Part shown: one piece after another, positions 13,891-25,900 of the stretch
How positions within the stretch are numbered: position 1 is the first letter of the stretch
How the letters are laid out: every line of letters begins with the position of its first letter
Assembly (NCBI RefSeq): GCF_030463565.1
Contig: NC_134653.1
Span: 31,867,150-31,931,149 of the forward strand
Reading direction: 5' to 3'
Source: Pelecanus crispus
Taxonomy: Eukaryota > Chordata > Aves > Pelecaniformes > Pelecanidae
Length of the DNA stretch: 64,000 nucleotides
Notes under the pieces: generated by a model
Databases searched by the model: none
What the model was told of the DNA's origin: nothing
The model's input: the letters and a program-made list of their open reading frames with translations, nothing else
Position numbers and translations under genes: made by a program

Positions 13891-16572
13891 GTAGTAAATG
13901 GCTAGGAATACGAAGTGTACCGCATCATTACAAGAGAATTTCTGAAAAGTTAATGCATGAAGGCTTCTCAATCCATCCTTTTGGTTTAACTAATTGTAAT
14001 TGTTACAGAACAGACTTTGAAGCTTAGTGTGACATTTACAATGGATATTGTGTGCTGTGGAATTACTTCATTATCAATGTAATCCAATGCCTGCGAAATG
14101 GTGATTCAGTCTTTTTGGTCGCCCAGTATGAAGTGTCTCCAGTACACCCAGAAAGTGGCAGAGGAGGCGTCACGATCAGGAAGACTTGTTCCAGGGTGTG
14201 GCTCATCTCTCGCGCTCTGGGTGTGCTGACACTGCAATTTTCCAAAACACGAGAAATTTGGCTGCATAATGTGTGGTAGTGGGGGACTATACTTTTATTC
14301 CTCCTTGGAAACAAAACAAGGTGGTGGCAATAGTAAATGCTATTTAGGGAGGGTGCGTGAGGCTATCTGCTTTCTGCAGTTTATCCCTCTGCTATGTCTG
14401 CATAGGTATAAATCTGCCATTTATACCTCATCCAGAATTGTTTCAGTAAAGATGTTGGTGGGTGTGTGTCAGTCTGGTCAGTTTGTGGACCTGCTGTGGA
14501 TGAATTCATCTCATTCCTGTCTGAACCTTCCAGAAGTTGATTTCTGTGAACTAGCACATTCTTGCACAGAAAGAAATAGTCTTAAAGAGGTAGCAAGAAG
14601 CAAATAGCAGTGCAATGCAAATTTATGCAATGCGATTTATTTTATTCAAAGCAGAAATGTGGTTGTATTTTTAAATTGTATATGAATTTCAAAAGCCTAT
14701 ATATTCATTGTTTTAACTGCTTTTGGAAATATATATACTCACTTCTTGCAGAAATGTAATACCAGCCCAGGAGACCACAAATACAACTTTTAGAGCTGTA
14801 ATAATTAGATCTGAATCATACAGAAGATGCTTATATGCTTTAAAGTTTTAAGATTGAAGTAATTTTAGGAGTTTTAAGCATTTGTAACTGTGCAGGCTCT
14901 GAGCTCTTGGAGTAACTCATGGATCAAAAGAGAAAACTTTCCAGGTTCAAAATTCCAAGTTACTTTCTCTACACCATTGGCAGGATATTTGAGGAATGAT
15001 TCATGAGCTTCTGAAAGCTTGGCATTAGTGTTATGAACATCAAGAGTATGAAACAGATATTTAAGAAATGCTGTTCAGGCTGTTATTTCAAACATAGTTC
15101 TTTATGTGGTGAGTTTGTTTTTCTCTTGGGAAAGTGAAGTTACTGGATTGTGGTGGTCTTTGAAATATATTTTTCCATATCACTTTTCTACAGAAGGGAT
15201 TTTCTGATTTATTTTGTACATGTTACATTTTCTTCATGGTATGGTCAGAATTTGTTTTCTAGATACCTACTAGTTGACTGCCACAGGGATTGCATGTGAT
15301 CTTCTCTGGTTACAGATCCCTGTGAGATTTTTCAGCAGAGTTATCTATTCTACACAATCCTTTCAGAATATTTACTCTGTATCTGTTAGCCTTAATGTTC
15401 ATATATATTTTGCAGAGCACTGGCATGCTTAGCAGAATTAACAAATTGAAGTGATCTCTTTTTTTGAGCTTAGAAATGTGTTGGCATTGAAAGGCATTTT
15501 CCAACACTATTTAGTCTCTTAATGGTGTTAACTAAGTTTAATATTAAACTGTTTAATTTGAACTGTTTTGAAGAACTCGTGCTTGACCGATAGCGGATGA
15601 TCATCAATTAAAATAAATGTTTCACTTTATTATACACATAAACCATGAGAGTAGTGTTCGAGCCTCAAAGTACACTGCACAGAGTCAGGCTGCGTGTGTC
15701 TGCCTGCAGAAGACAGAGATTATGCAGTCTGGTTTGAGTCAATTCAAACATTATGCTGCTCTATTCTAGAATGTCCTCTTTGTTTCCGTACCAAAGGGAC
15801 AGACAACTTGCTTTTCTCCATGGAAACACTGCATCTGTTCCATGGTAGTCGTGAGTCGTGATGTTAGCAAATGTTTCTTCCTTAAATTGCCAAGTTATTG
15901 TTTCAAATGTTTTATCAGGTGAAACATTTTACTTTTAAGGTTGGCACTACCTGTCCTGAGGAAGGAGAGTGTGGTGTTGGCAGCATGCTTGTCAGATATC
16001 AACTGCACTTAAAGAACTGTTGGTACTGTTATATTCTTGTCATGACTGTACGGTTCTTAAGTGGAGTGAGCTGAGGCTTCAACTTTTTTCCCTGTTTTCT
16101 TATTTAATTGCTTTTTAGTTCTTTTTGGAGTACTAGTTGTAGAAAATACAGTCTTGAAAGAAACAGTGGTGGACAGCTGTTTTCTTTTTATTATAGGAAT
16201 TCCTTTTCTGGCAGTTGGAAAATATCTGCTTTTTTAATTCAGGGTTATGTGGTTAACTTTTATTTATTTTTTTTAATCTCAGCTTGCCAACAGAATTCAT
16301 CTCTTATCAGATTAGTAGGATTTATTCTCACCTTGTTGCTCATGGATTGCTTTGATCCCTGACAGTCTGTAAAAGGTAAATAAGAAGAATAAGGATATTA
16401 ATCAGCTAAAAGGGTCAATGCAAGGATTCACATCTGCATTTGAAAATTTTTAGTAGTCAATACGCACACACAAAAACTGCAGTTCATTCAAGAATGTAAC
16501 ACATTTTCGTATTGCATTAAATCATATGTTTTCTAGTAATGGCACAAATGTAAAGTTTGTGCTTAAAATATC

Positions 16573-16595
16573 TTTTTTTTTTTTTTTTTTTTTTT
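16573..16595. repeat. T23 homopolymer
   Basis: An uninterrupted run of 23 T on the + strand in intron 1. No retrotransposed sequence was recognised next to it, so it is most simply a slippage-prone homopolymer. Confidence 0.9.
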
Positions 16596-19500
16596 AATGA
16601 GAACTTGTGGCTTTCTGAACACTTAAGTAATATATATGATCAGACTCTTTCTGGGCATTTCCTTAGGTTCCTGTTATGATCTTTTGAGAAACTTGCAGTT
16701 AATGTTATTGCCTATTGGTTATACAGATTCTTTTTCAGGAGAGCTGAGATAGATTCAAGGAAGGAAAGAGAACAAATCGAGACAAGTAGCTAGCTGCTCT
16801 CTCTTATGAGAACTAAAATGAGGTAATTGACATCTGGAGCCTGTTAGGAAATGCTGGAGTGTGTAATGCTTAAAATCAGTTGATGCAAATTTACGTGCTT
16901 TCAGTGTTTTATGAATTCTATTAGGAAATGCTACTGTGAAGGTCCGGTCTCTTTCTAAGACCAAAAGTTGCATTTTCACTATTGCAATAAGGCAGTAATT
17001 TACCGAAACGCGTTGCCTATATTTTAGCAGTTTTTTGAATTAAGCTACAATTTCAGTAACCCTGAAACCAGGGCACAAGGGATTGTATTACTTCTGGCCT
17101 AGTTGAAGGCCTGTATGTTGAGAAAAGCCAATGACACAGCAAATATATAACCCATGACTGTGGAGAGCAAAATTAAAATATGAATGAGTACCCTGAGCCA
17201 AGAAATGCAATATTAGAACATTCTATCTTTCTGTTGAACAGGGGTTTGTTAAACACCTATTAATAAATAATTATTTTAAACTGGCAAAATGTAATGTTGG
17301 GGGGTAATTTAGTGTTTGTTTTCTTTTAATATACCTATCCTTGCACAATGTAGATGGTTACTACCTGTGTGGTGCTGGAATGCTCTTTAGGGGCAAAAAA
17401 AGAGGTAGTAGGTGGAAAAGAATGGCGGAATACTGTACAACAGCTTCTAGCTTCCTGGTTTTAGGAGGCAGTCTTTCTTAAGGGGGACTTGCCTTTGGCC
17501 CAGATAAGGTTGTTGAATTTCCATAAATTTGGTGTTTGGCACTGACAGAGAAGACTGTGAACTAAAAAGAACTGACCTTGATTCTTCTCGCATTTCTGTA
17601 TTTGTACCAAATCCTTCTTTTATTATGTACCGTTTTCCCATTCCATGGATTTTGATGGGTTGAGGAAAGTAATGGAGGCATGCATGGAGATCCTGGCATT
17701 GGAAGGAATAGGGCCTGCAGTGTGAGGAAGAATAGGTAGGTAGCGTGTGTATAAGAGAGAAAAGGAAGGCTTTTCAAGTCCTTGGCGTGTAAGAGTGAAG
17801 TGCAGTTTTAGAAGATTTCTGAAACAAAATACGAAGAAGTGTGATGCACTGGGATTTAGCAGGGAGGGCAGGTATGTAGTAGGAGAACCACACCCCTCCA
17901 GTGTTCCTGCTGTGTCCAAAGTGTCATCTTATGTGACCCTCTAGTTGTTCTTCTGTAGAACTGTATGCCTCTCAGTTCTTTCACAGCTTAGTCATATTTC
18001 GTGCCTATCCTTCTGCTTTGATTTTAGAGAGCTAACTCTGCTTTCATGTTCATGAACGTGAAAGCTCCCACTTAAAAATTAATAGTAAACTGGCATACAT
18101 CTTGCAAAAACAATGGAGAAATTTTTCTCTTCGGTAGTCATAACTCTGCAGATGGGTGGGTGACATACTTCTGGCAATGCTAGAAAAAATGTTCAGCAAT
18201 CTCCAAAGTGCTACGTCAGAGTTTTCATGGAGCATAATTTAAACTGTAGACCCATACAGCCAAGGTGGTAATTAATGCTTTTTAAAGTACAATTAAAGTA
18301 CATTTTTGCAGATTTCTTAGAAAATGGCTGAATTTGGCATGGCCGATCTTGAAATACCAGAAGAAATGTTTCACTTTGTTATGTAGGTTCACAAAGCAGT
18401 GTGCCTGATGCTTGCTTCCCACCCCCCTTGAATTGATTTTTAGGAGCACTAATTCGCTGGCTATTAATAATACATGAGGTGTAAAACACTGGTAGGTAAA
18501 AGACACGGTTGACTTGTCTCTTTAGTCTTCCTTCCTGTAGCGCAGCAGTCTCTCCTTCAGTAGTGTGTGTGTTGCCTTTAAACATGCTGTATGCCCAGTA
18601 TGCACACCTGGGCGCTGCTAGTAATGGTTTGGGGAAGTCTGCAACTGGCCACATTTCTGCCTGTGCATGTGTGCTGAGTGGTGCCAAAATGCTGAGTAAA
18701 CGGCAGGACTGAGACCTGCTTTACAGTTCTTGTTTGTCATGTTCTGAGCAAATAGTTGAGCGAGCAGTCTATTGCTACATGTCTATGTCTCCTTCCCCCC
18801 CGGGAGTTTAGATGCGTGCTGTTTGTTGGGGTTTTTTTTAAGTGGGCATAGCTGTTCTGTCAGTGCCTTCATATATAAGCCTTAGCAAATATCCAAACTG
18901 TGTTCATGCAGAGCAGTTTACGCTTTTGAAGATTGTGGGGAGACCAGTCACCTTACAGTTTGGCTTTGAATACACATTATAAAAAAAAAAAAAAGAAAAT
19001 AGATTTTTCGTTATCGGTGAAAGAGCCTTTCTAAAGCTTTTGTAATCAGAAGGAAGATGCTTTCTGTGGCAAAACCCTGATGACATAGTTCCCTGAAAAG
19101 CTTATAGCTGGCTTCCAAGTCAGAGCAGCGCTCTATCCTAGCAACGTAGGGAAGAGTCCCTCCTCCTCTTTGCAGAGGAGCATAGCTGGGGCACTGTGCT
19201 GGGGACTGCGAGCCAGTGTATCTTGTGATCTAAAAGATCACATGCAGCTGAGGTGGATGTTTACTTTTTAGCTGTCATCATCTAACTCTGTTGATCAATT
19301 GTAGTTTTTCACTTCCGATCTCTCTTAAAAACCTTATTCCTTTTATCCTAAAATTCCTGGTTCTCTTGATTTCTCTTGAAGTTAGTTCTCTAGTCTCAAG
19401 TTGTTTTTGCTGGGATATTGCAACACTTGAAAAATGTGACTGAAAACAGTAGGGTGTGCAGAGTGATTATATCTATGCGTAATGTTAGCAATGCTGTTAA

Positions 19501-19790
19501 GGGCTTCGTTTTTCTTTCTTAAAATAGCCTTTTAGTTTAAAGCTCAAGATGAATACAGCAGTATTCAGTGAAGTGAGTTATTTTGACGTTTTAGGTTCAG
19601 ACTTGCTGTCTTTTAATAGGAAATGGCCTTCAAAAGATGAGGAGTTGGAAATGCTGTCCTGGGAAATGCTTCTGGTTGTTATTGTAAAGCATCTTTTATC
19701 ATGCATTTCATACACAGACTGTGTATATATAGAAATTTCTTCTGTAGGAGTTAAAATACTGATTTTTGTGTCTAATATTTTTACATACAG

Positions 19791-19892
19791 GTTTATTCCA
19801 GAGTTGGAAAAACTCAAATAATATATTTTATCCATGTTTGGAAAAAGATAGTTGCTACAGACGAAGAGGATTAACACTGGTATTGCAAAAAG
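19791..19892 (+). other. CLIP1: CLIP1 exon 2, 5' UTR part
   Basis: The acceptor TTTTTACATACAG ends at 19790 after a T-rich tract. A second possible acceptor, TTTATTCCAG, ends at 19800. The leader ends with AAAAAG before the ATG, giving a purine at -3. An in-frame TAA at 19872-19874 shows that translation cannot enter from upstream in this frame. Confidence 0.75.
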
Positions 19893-19986
19893 ATGAGTAT
19901 GTTAAAACCAAGTGGACTTAAGGCTCCTTCAAAGACCATCAAGCATGGGAGTACACTGCTGAAAACACCTGCATCTGTTGCAGCTG
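19893..19986 (+). CDS. CLIP1: CLIP1 exon 2: start codon and basic N-terminal tail
   Basis: This exon encodes residues 1-31 and one base of codon 32. It opens with [12 protein letters not shown], the conserved CLIP-170 N-terminus, followed by a lysine- and threonine-rich stretch. The basic tail precedes CAP-Gly 1 and in the family helps microtubule binding. The donor is CTG|GTGAGG, phase 1. The exon was too short to stand out as a long open frame and was found by matching the known N-terminus and the in-phase join to exon 3. Confidence 0.95.
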
Positions 19987-22900
19987 GTGAGGAATATTTA
20001 AATATATTAACTTTTCCCTCATTTATCTTCTAACAAAAAGTACCTTGAAAGCTATGGATGTACACTATTATTACTATTTACACCAAGGTATTTTTGCTTG
20101 TATTTCTGATCTAATGAAAATGATGTGTACAATGTGCAAAATTTCTGAAGTTACTAATTAGATGTAATCAAGTGGTTTTCCTTGGAGAAACCTTGTTGTG
20201 ATAAAAATGATTGGGTAGTTTTTGAGGTAAGACTTGTAATCTTTCCCAGATTTTTACCAAAATCTACATTAAATGCATTCAGTATCTCTGTCCTTATATT
20301 TTGAATTATTATATTCCAGAGATTATGGTGTTTTCATAAGTAAGAAAATTTGGAATTGTGCTCTTTGTTTTAGAAATCATGCTTTCCAAATGCTTGCTAC
20401 GTTGAAACTAAGTAATGATGCTCTCTGGAATATTAGTGTGTTTGATGCCTGTTGCTTTCTCATTGTGCTTGATTCCAGCTCCAGCAGAAAAAGCAGCTTC
20501 CAGTGAAAAGACCTCAAGCACAACCTCTTCAGATGCACACGAAGAGTTTGTGGATGATTTCAGAGTTGGTGAGCGTGTTTGGGTCAATGGAAATAAACCT
20601 GGCTTTATTCAGTTCCTTGGTGAAACGCAGTTTGCTCCAGGACAGTGGGCAGGGATTGTTCTAGATGAACCGATTGGTAAGAATGATGGCTCTGTGGCTG
20701 GAGTTCGCTATTTCCAGTGTGAACCCTTGAGGGGAATATTTACAAGACCATCAAAATTGACACGAAAAGTGCTGACAGAAGATGAAGCCAATGGTACACA
20801 GACAGCTCATGCTTCTAGAGCTACATCACCAACTTCCACATCAGCTGCTGGTGTGGTGTCTTCGTCTGCTGCTGCGCTTCCCCCTTCAGGAATTCCACAA
20901 AAAACTTCACCACTTGCTGCTAAGGAACATTCAGCTCCTTCTCAGATTAGCAATCTTTCAAAAACTGCAAGTGAATCTATATCAAATCTTTCTGAAGCTG
21001 GATCACTAAAGAAAGGAGAAAGGGAGCTCAAAATTGGCGATCGAGTTCTGGTAAGGTTTTTCTGCAGCCTCTGTGTCTTCTTTTTGATTGATGAATTGTA
21101 ACCTGCTAATACTCAAAGATTTTCTACTATTTCCTTGTAAATTTATGCTCTGGCTTTCTTTTCATTGAGTGTCTTCTGTAGGCAAGCTCTTTGCATGCAG
21201 TTTTGTCTACTGTAGGAAGATCTTTGCAGTACCAAGATAAAATGCTTAATTTGGCAGTTTTTAATCTGTTACGTTTTGCCAGTGTTTAAAAAAAAACATT
21301 TGGTCTTTAACAACATATTTGTAGCTTATTTTTCCATAACTTCAAGAACTACAGTCGTGAGATCTCCATGCAGCTCTCTTGCACTATTCAGGGCCTTGTC
21401 TTTAGAAAGCTAACAGTTCAATAATTGATTGTTCCCCTGAGTAGTGATAGGCAGCAACAGAAGTCATCACAGAATGCCACTGATCACCCAGGAATTACGT
21501 GTTCTGTTGGTGATGTGCCATGTTACTTGGCTGCCCTTCCTGAATTCAGAACCATAAATGCTTCTGCTGATGTATCAGTTCACTGTTTTGAAAGGGGGTT
21601 AAGTTTTGTTAGTTTAAACACTTTTTAAAATAATTATGTTGTATACCTTTTATATTTGGATCAATGTAATAGAGCACGGGTCATTTTTGATAACTGATTT
21701 GACACACACCTACTAAAAAAGGTGGGAAACGTTGCTTTGAAGCACTAGCCTTTGCTTGAAAAGGTGGTAGAAAGCTGGTGATACGTTGTTTATGTTGTAT
21801 TCTTTATTTAAAGGCTATGTATGTAGCCTTCAAATGTAACCAGAATGATATTTGCATGTCCACCAGGTCTATGGTCACTGTAACAGAGATCTGATTTTAG
21901 GTTTGAATTACTTGTGTGTGTCATTAAGCTGAAGAATTGTCTTACTGTTATTTTGATATAATCTCTTTTTATTCACAATACAGTTTTTTAAAATTTCCAT
22001 TAGGTAAAAACAAGGACAGGAGCAAGTGCCCTGGCATAGAAAACATTTCTGGGGGTTACCATAAGAACCTTTTGTAGAAAAAATCTCATGGATTTTATTG
22101 TTTGTCCTGCACTGCCCTACCAGATGATGATTCTGCAGGGAAGGTGGATTGAGACTTTAATTTTTTTTTTTCCTTCTTTTTTAAGGAAGAATTTGACTCC
22201 TCTTTCTGTGTAAAGAGAGCTTAAAACACAGGGCCAAATTGAAGAAAGTGTGAAGGAGACTAAGGTGAAGTGAGGGCAGGGTTTGGCTGATGGCTAGAGT
22301 TGGGCTGAGATGTGTTTTCTTGGAGTGGCAATGGAAACAAAGATTTACCGTTTATCCCTAGCTATTTCTGTCAGAGACTAGAGCCCTGTCCTCTTCCAGT
22401 CAGCATCGGTTTTTTTAACCACTTGTTTGCCTTTTTCTCAAGGATCATTGTGAGATATTCTGGGATGTCCTCTTTGGGTGGTAAAATTCTCTGATGCCTA
22501 TGAAAGCATTGCTCCAACTTTCCTGTATCTTATTAGTGCAAATTACAGAAGAAGCATATCCAAGTGCCACAGCTTGATAGTAATAAGGTCCCAAATTCTG
22601 TTTGCTAAGTAGAACAGATTAAACTTAGTATTTCATCGTCCCTACTTCCTCTGCTTGCGTTAAGTCTTCCTGTTGAATCATCAAATTGTAGTTTGAGGTT
22701 TTGGGGTAATTCCTAGCACAGCATGTCAGTGATGCATATCTGTAATTTATATGCCAATATAACACAGTGTACACACAGGAATATGAATCTTAAATGGACA
22801 GGATTCTTGTCTGCTGGTTTTTAGCCCTTTTGGATCCCATGCTAATTTTTGTAGTAGATTCCAGACTCTGCTGATGTCATGTCTAATAATAATTCAGATG

Positions 22901-25900
22901 TGTAAGTATCTTAAATCGCCAGGTTAGTGCAAATAATAGTAAAGTTGGCTGAATAATCCATTCATCTGTCAATATTTTTTTTTCTCTGCCACTGAACTCC
23001 TGTCCCGCACCATGGGCTGTAGAATTAAGCTGTTACTGAGTAATTGGAGGAAACTATCCTCAGAGCCTACAGCTAGCACCAGTTGTTGTGAAAGACCTGC
23101 CTGTCACTTACTGTAGCTTGCTTAGCTATTCCGCCTCCATCAAAGGTACAAATGCCACGGAACCACTCCAAGTAATTTGTTTTTTATTTATACTGACAGC
23201 AGTAACTTTTCAGTAATACGTTACGCAAGAGGATCAGAGGCTTGATGGAATTCGTAAGTCCCACCTCATCACAGAATTTCCCTTCTAAGTGACAGTGTAG
23301 CGTCACAGGCCTGAGATATGCTCCCATCTGACTGTACCATCGCAGAACTCTAGCAACTAAATGCTGCCCACATTCATCAGTTCTTGCAGTTTGGACTGAC
23401 TGCTGTTGAATATTTGGTGAAGGTTCTTAGTAAGAGCAGTGCCGTGATGATTATGGATATATGTGGAAAACAACTGCTGAGAATTGCATCTTGAAAACGG
23501 TGAGCCTCCAGCAGTGTAGAATTGCAGTTCAGCAGAACAATGAATTCATGATAGACAAAAGCTCATTTGGGAGCCTTATTAAAATGCTTAACTGGAAAAG
23601 TATGTCCTTAAGGGCAAATTCATAGATGGGTAAGACACAGCTCGTCAGCTAAGATTACGTTCCAGAATGGACTTCAGATGTGGCTCAACTTTGTTGATCT
23701 TTGTGTGTGATCTTAGGGTGGGGAGTGTTACACTAAAGTATTTCAATCTGTTAAATCTTTTCATCTAACTTTGATTTTAAAATGTACTTAATAGGAGTTA
23801 CCTTGAATTGATCTGTTAAATTTGTTTTTGTTTGTTGTTGTTGGCAACTGGCTGTTCTTGGATGATAACTTTAACAAAAAAGGCAAAACCATACAGCTTT
23901 TTTTTCTGCCCAATCTGGGTTATCAAGAAACAAGAGGCCATTCTGACAAATATTTAAATGCCAGAGAAATGCATTTACCAATTCACATCTTGCCTCGGCT
24001 TCTTTTCTGCATTACACCAAATGTAAATTTGCAAGAAGTTTGTTGAACCTGAAATGTTGGGTTCAAAGCATTTCAGGCTTGACAAACTGACGTTTCCCAA
24101 CAGCTAAGCTTTGTTGGAGCATTTTTCAGTTCCTACTGAGGTGTTTGTACTATTCCTCTACATGAAAAGAAGCTGTAAACTCTTCACAGTTGCTTCTGCA
24201 TTCTGTCACAGCAAAATACAGCATCAGATGTTCATAGCCAGTGGTGTTGGGATGAGGTAGTTTGATTAAAGGCTGTATGTGCAAAGAAATCTTGAAGAGA
24301 TGTTTAAGGCTGTAGAGCGTGGTCTGTATTGTTTTGTGTGGATAGAAAAAATGTCTTAAGCTTATTTTCTTATTCCTTTGATCTCTAGTTGTTTCACCAG
24401 TCTTTTAGTTAGAATTACCAAATGCTACATGGTCACATATGTAGAGTGCCCCCAACTTCTATGGGAGAACTGATGTCTTTAAAAAGTATATAGATTTATT
24501 AATAAAGGAAGCTTCCAAGGTACGGATCCCTGATTTATTTGGATACGACGACAGGTGCCCTACAGGTTCTTTCCTTAATTCAGATAACATTAGAAAGAAT
24601 AGTGGTTACATACGAACTAAGTGTTTGGGACACTCATTCAGATGCTTGTCAGAGAAAATAAATTCCACTGCAAAAGACGAGTTGTGAGGTGATCGCCTAT
24701 ATATTCTCAAATGCTTGCTTAGAGTAACTCATGTTGGGTTGTGCTGAACAATGCAATAGATGTGGAGATTAAAAGATGCAAAAGCAAGCAGGCTTGCTTT
24801 TTCAGGGGGCAGAAAACATCTTTTTTCAAAAGACTTTGTATATATAAGAAAAAAAAAGTTTCATTAACATCAGAACAGACAGATAGTGCTTCAAGGTATG
24901 TGATGTGTCAGCTGAGTTGTGTTCCTGTGGATGCCTGCTGAAAAAAAATACTTGTAGATTTGCTGCAACAGTCAGCTACAACTTTTTCCTTTTTTTTTTC
25001 CCTTCAATTTGAAGAAGACGTGTTCCAGGCTGTTAAATCGAGATGTGAACATCAAAAAAATAGCTCATGGCAGACATCAGTGTCCAGAAGGGAAATATAA
25101 TAATCATGGAGAAATTCACATTGTCCTGTTTTCTTAGAAGTCATCTTCCTTGACATTCTGGAGGAGTCAAGGCAAATCAAAAGCAAATCAAACTAAATGA
25201 AGTGAATACACAAGCTGAAGTATTATACTCCAAAACGGATGTTCCAGTGCAAACGGAGAGGTCCTTTAGATTTCTGTAGTTTACTCCTCCTCAAAGATGA
25301 TTAGGGTAAAACAGCATACAAGCCCTCTGCTGTCTTGGAAATCTCTGATAAGTCGTCTGTCTGTCTCAAATCCCAGTATATCTGAGCCCTATTCAGCAAG
25401 CATGTATTTAATTGCCTAGCTGACTGGAAGCTGAGCAGCAATTTTCCTTTCACTAACAAGTATTTGGAAATACTTCATGTTAATATGGAGAAATGTTGAA
25501 AATATAGGGAGATAAAGTACATATTTAAAAGAATTTTGGTTACTGGTATGTAACTCCTTATTATTCAGCTTTTCGTTTGTTGCATTCATGCATAGCTTTT
25601 ACTGGAAAAAAAAATAGAGGTAAACCAAAGAAAAAGTTATTGATGCAAAGAGTAATTAAAACAGCTCTGTATTAACCATAATTTCCATTCTTAACATCTG
25701 AAGTATGTTCTGGAATCTGGATATGATTTAGTTGTTAGAGAGAATGTTAACTCTGGGCAGCCTGATCTCATATTTGGGGATTGCTGTAAGGGAGGAAGCG
25801 TTGATGTGGGAATCTGCATTTCCTTCATTGCACTCATCCCGCCTTTACTAGGTTAATGACAGAGTTGCAAGGTCTTTAATACAACTGTAGCTGATTTGCC

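Larger units (their letters stand above)
6238..19790 (+). other. CLIP1: CLIP1 intron 1
   Basis: This is about 13.5 kb between the probable exon 1 donor and the acceptor before exon 2. The first 700 bp belong to the CpG island; the rest is AT-rich. It contains the solo LTR at 13285-13890, a T23 run at 16573-16595 and many short chance open frames. A good CAG|GTGAGC donor after 7143 could serve an alternative first exon, but there is no other support for one. No coding exon was recognised. Confidence 0.7.

Noticed and set aside
14052-14607. Consecutive open frames of 75-112 codons in intron 1
   Set aside because: No splice structure, domain or similarity was seen. They look like chance frames.
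20415-20478. In-frame ATG in intron 2 that would give exon 3 a signal-peptide-like hydrophobic start
   Set aside because: The segment is the pyrimidine-rich end of intron 2, which translates as hydrophobic residues by composition. The conserved N-terminus is in exon 2 and joins in phase.
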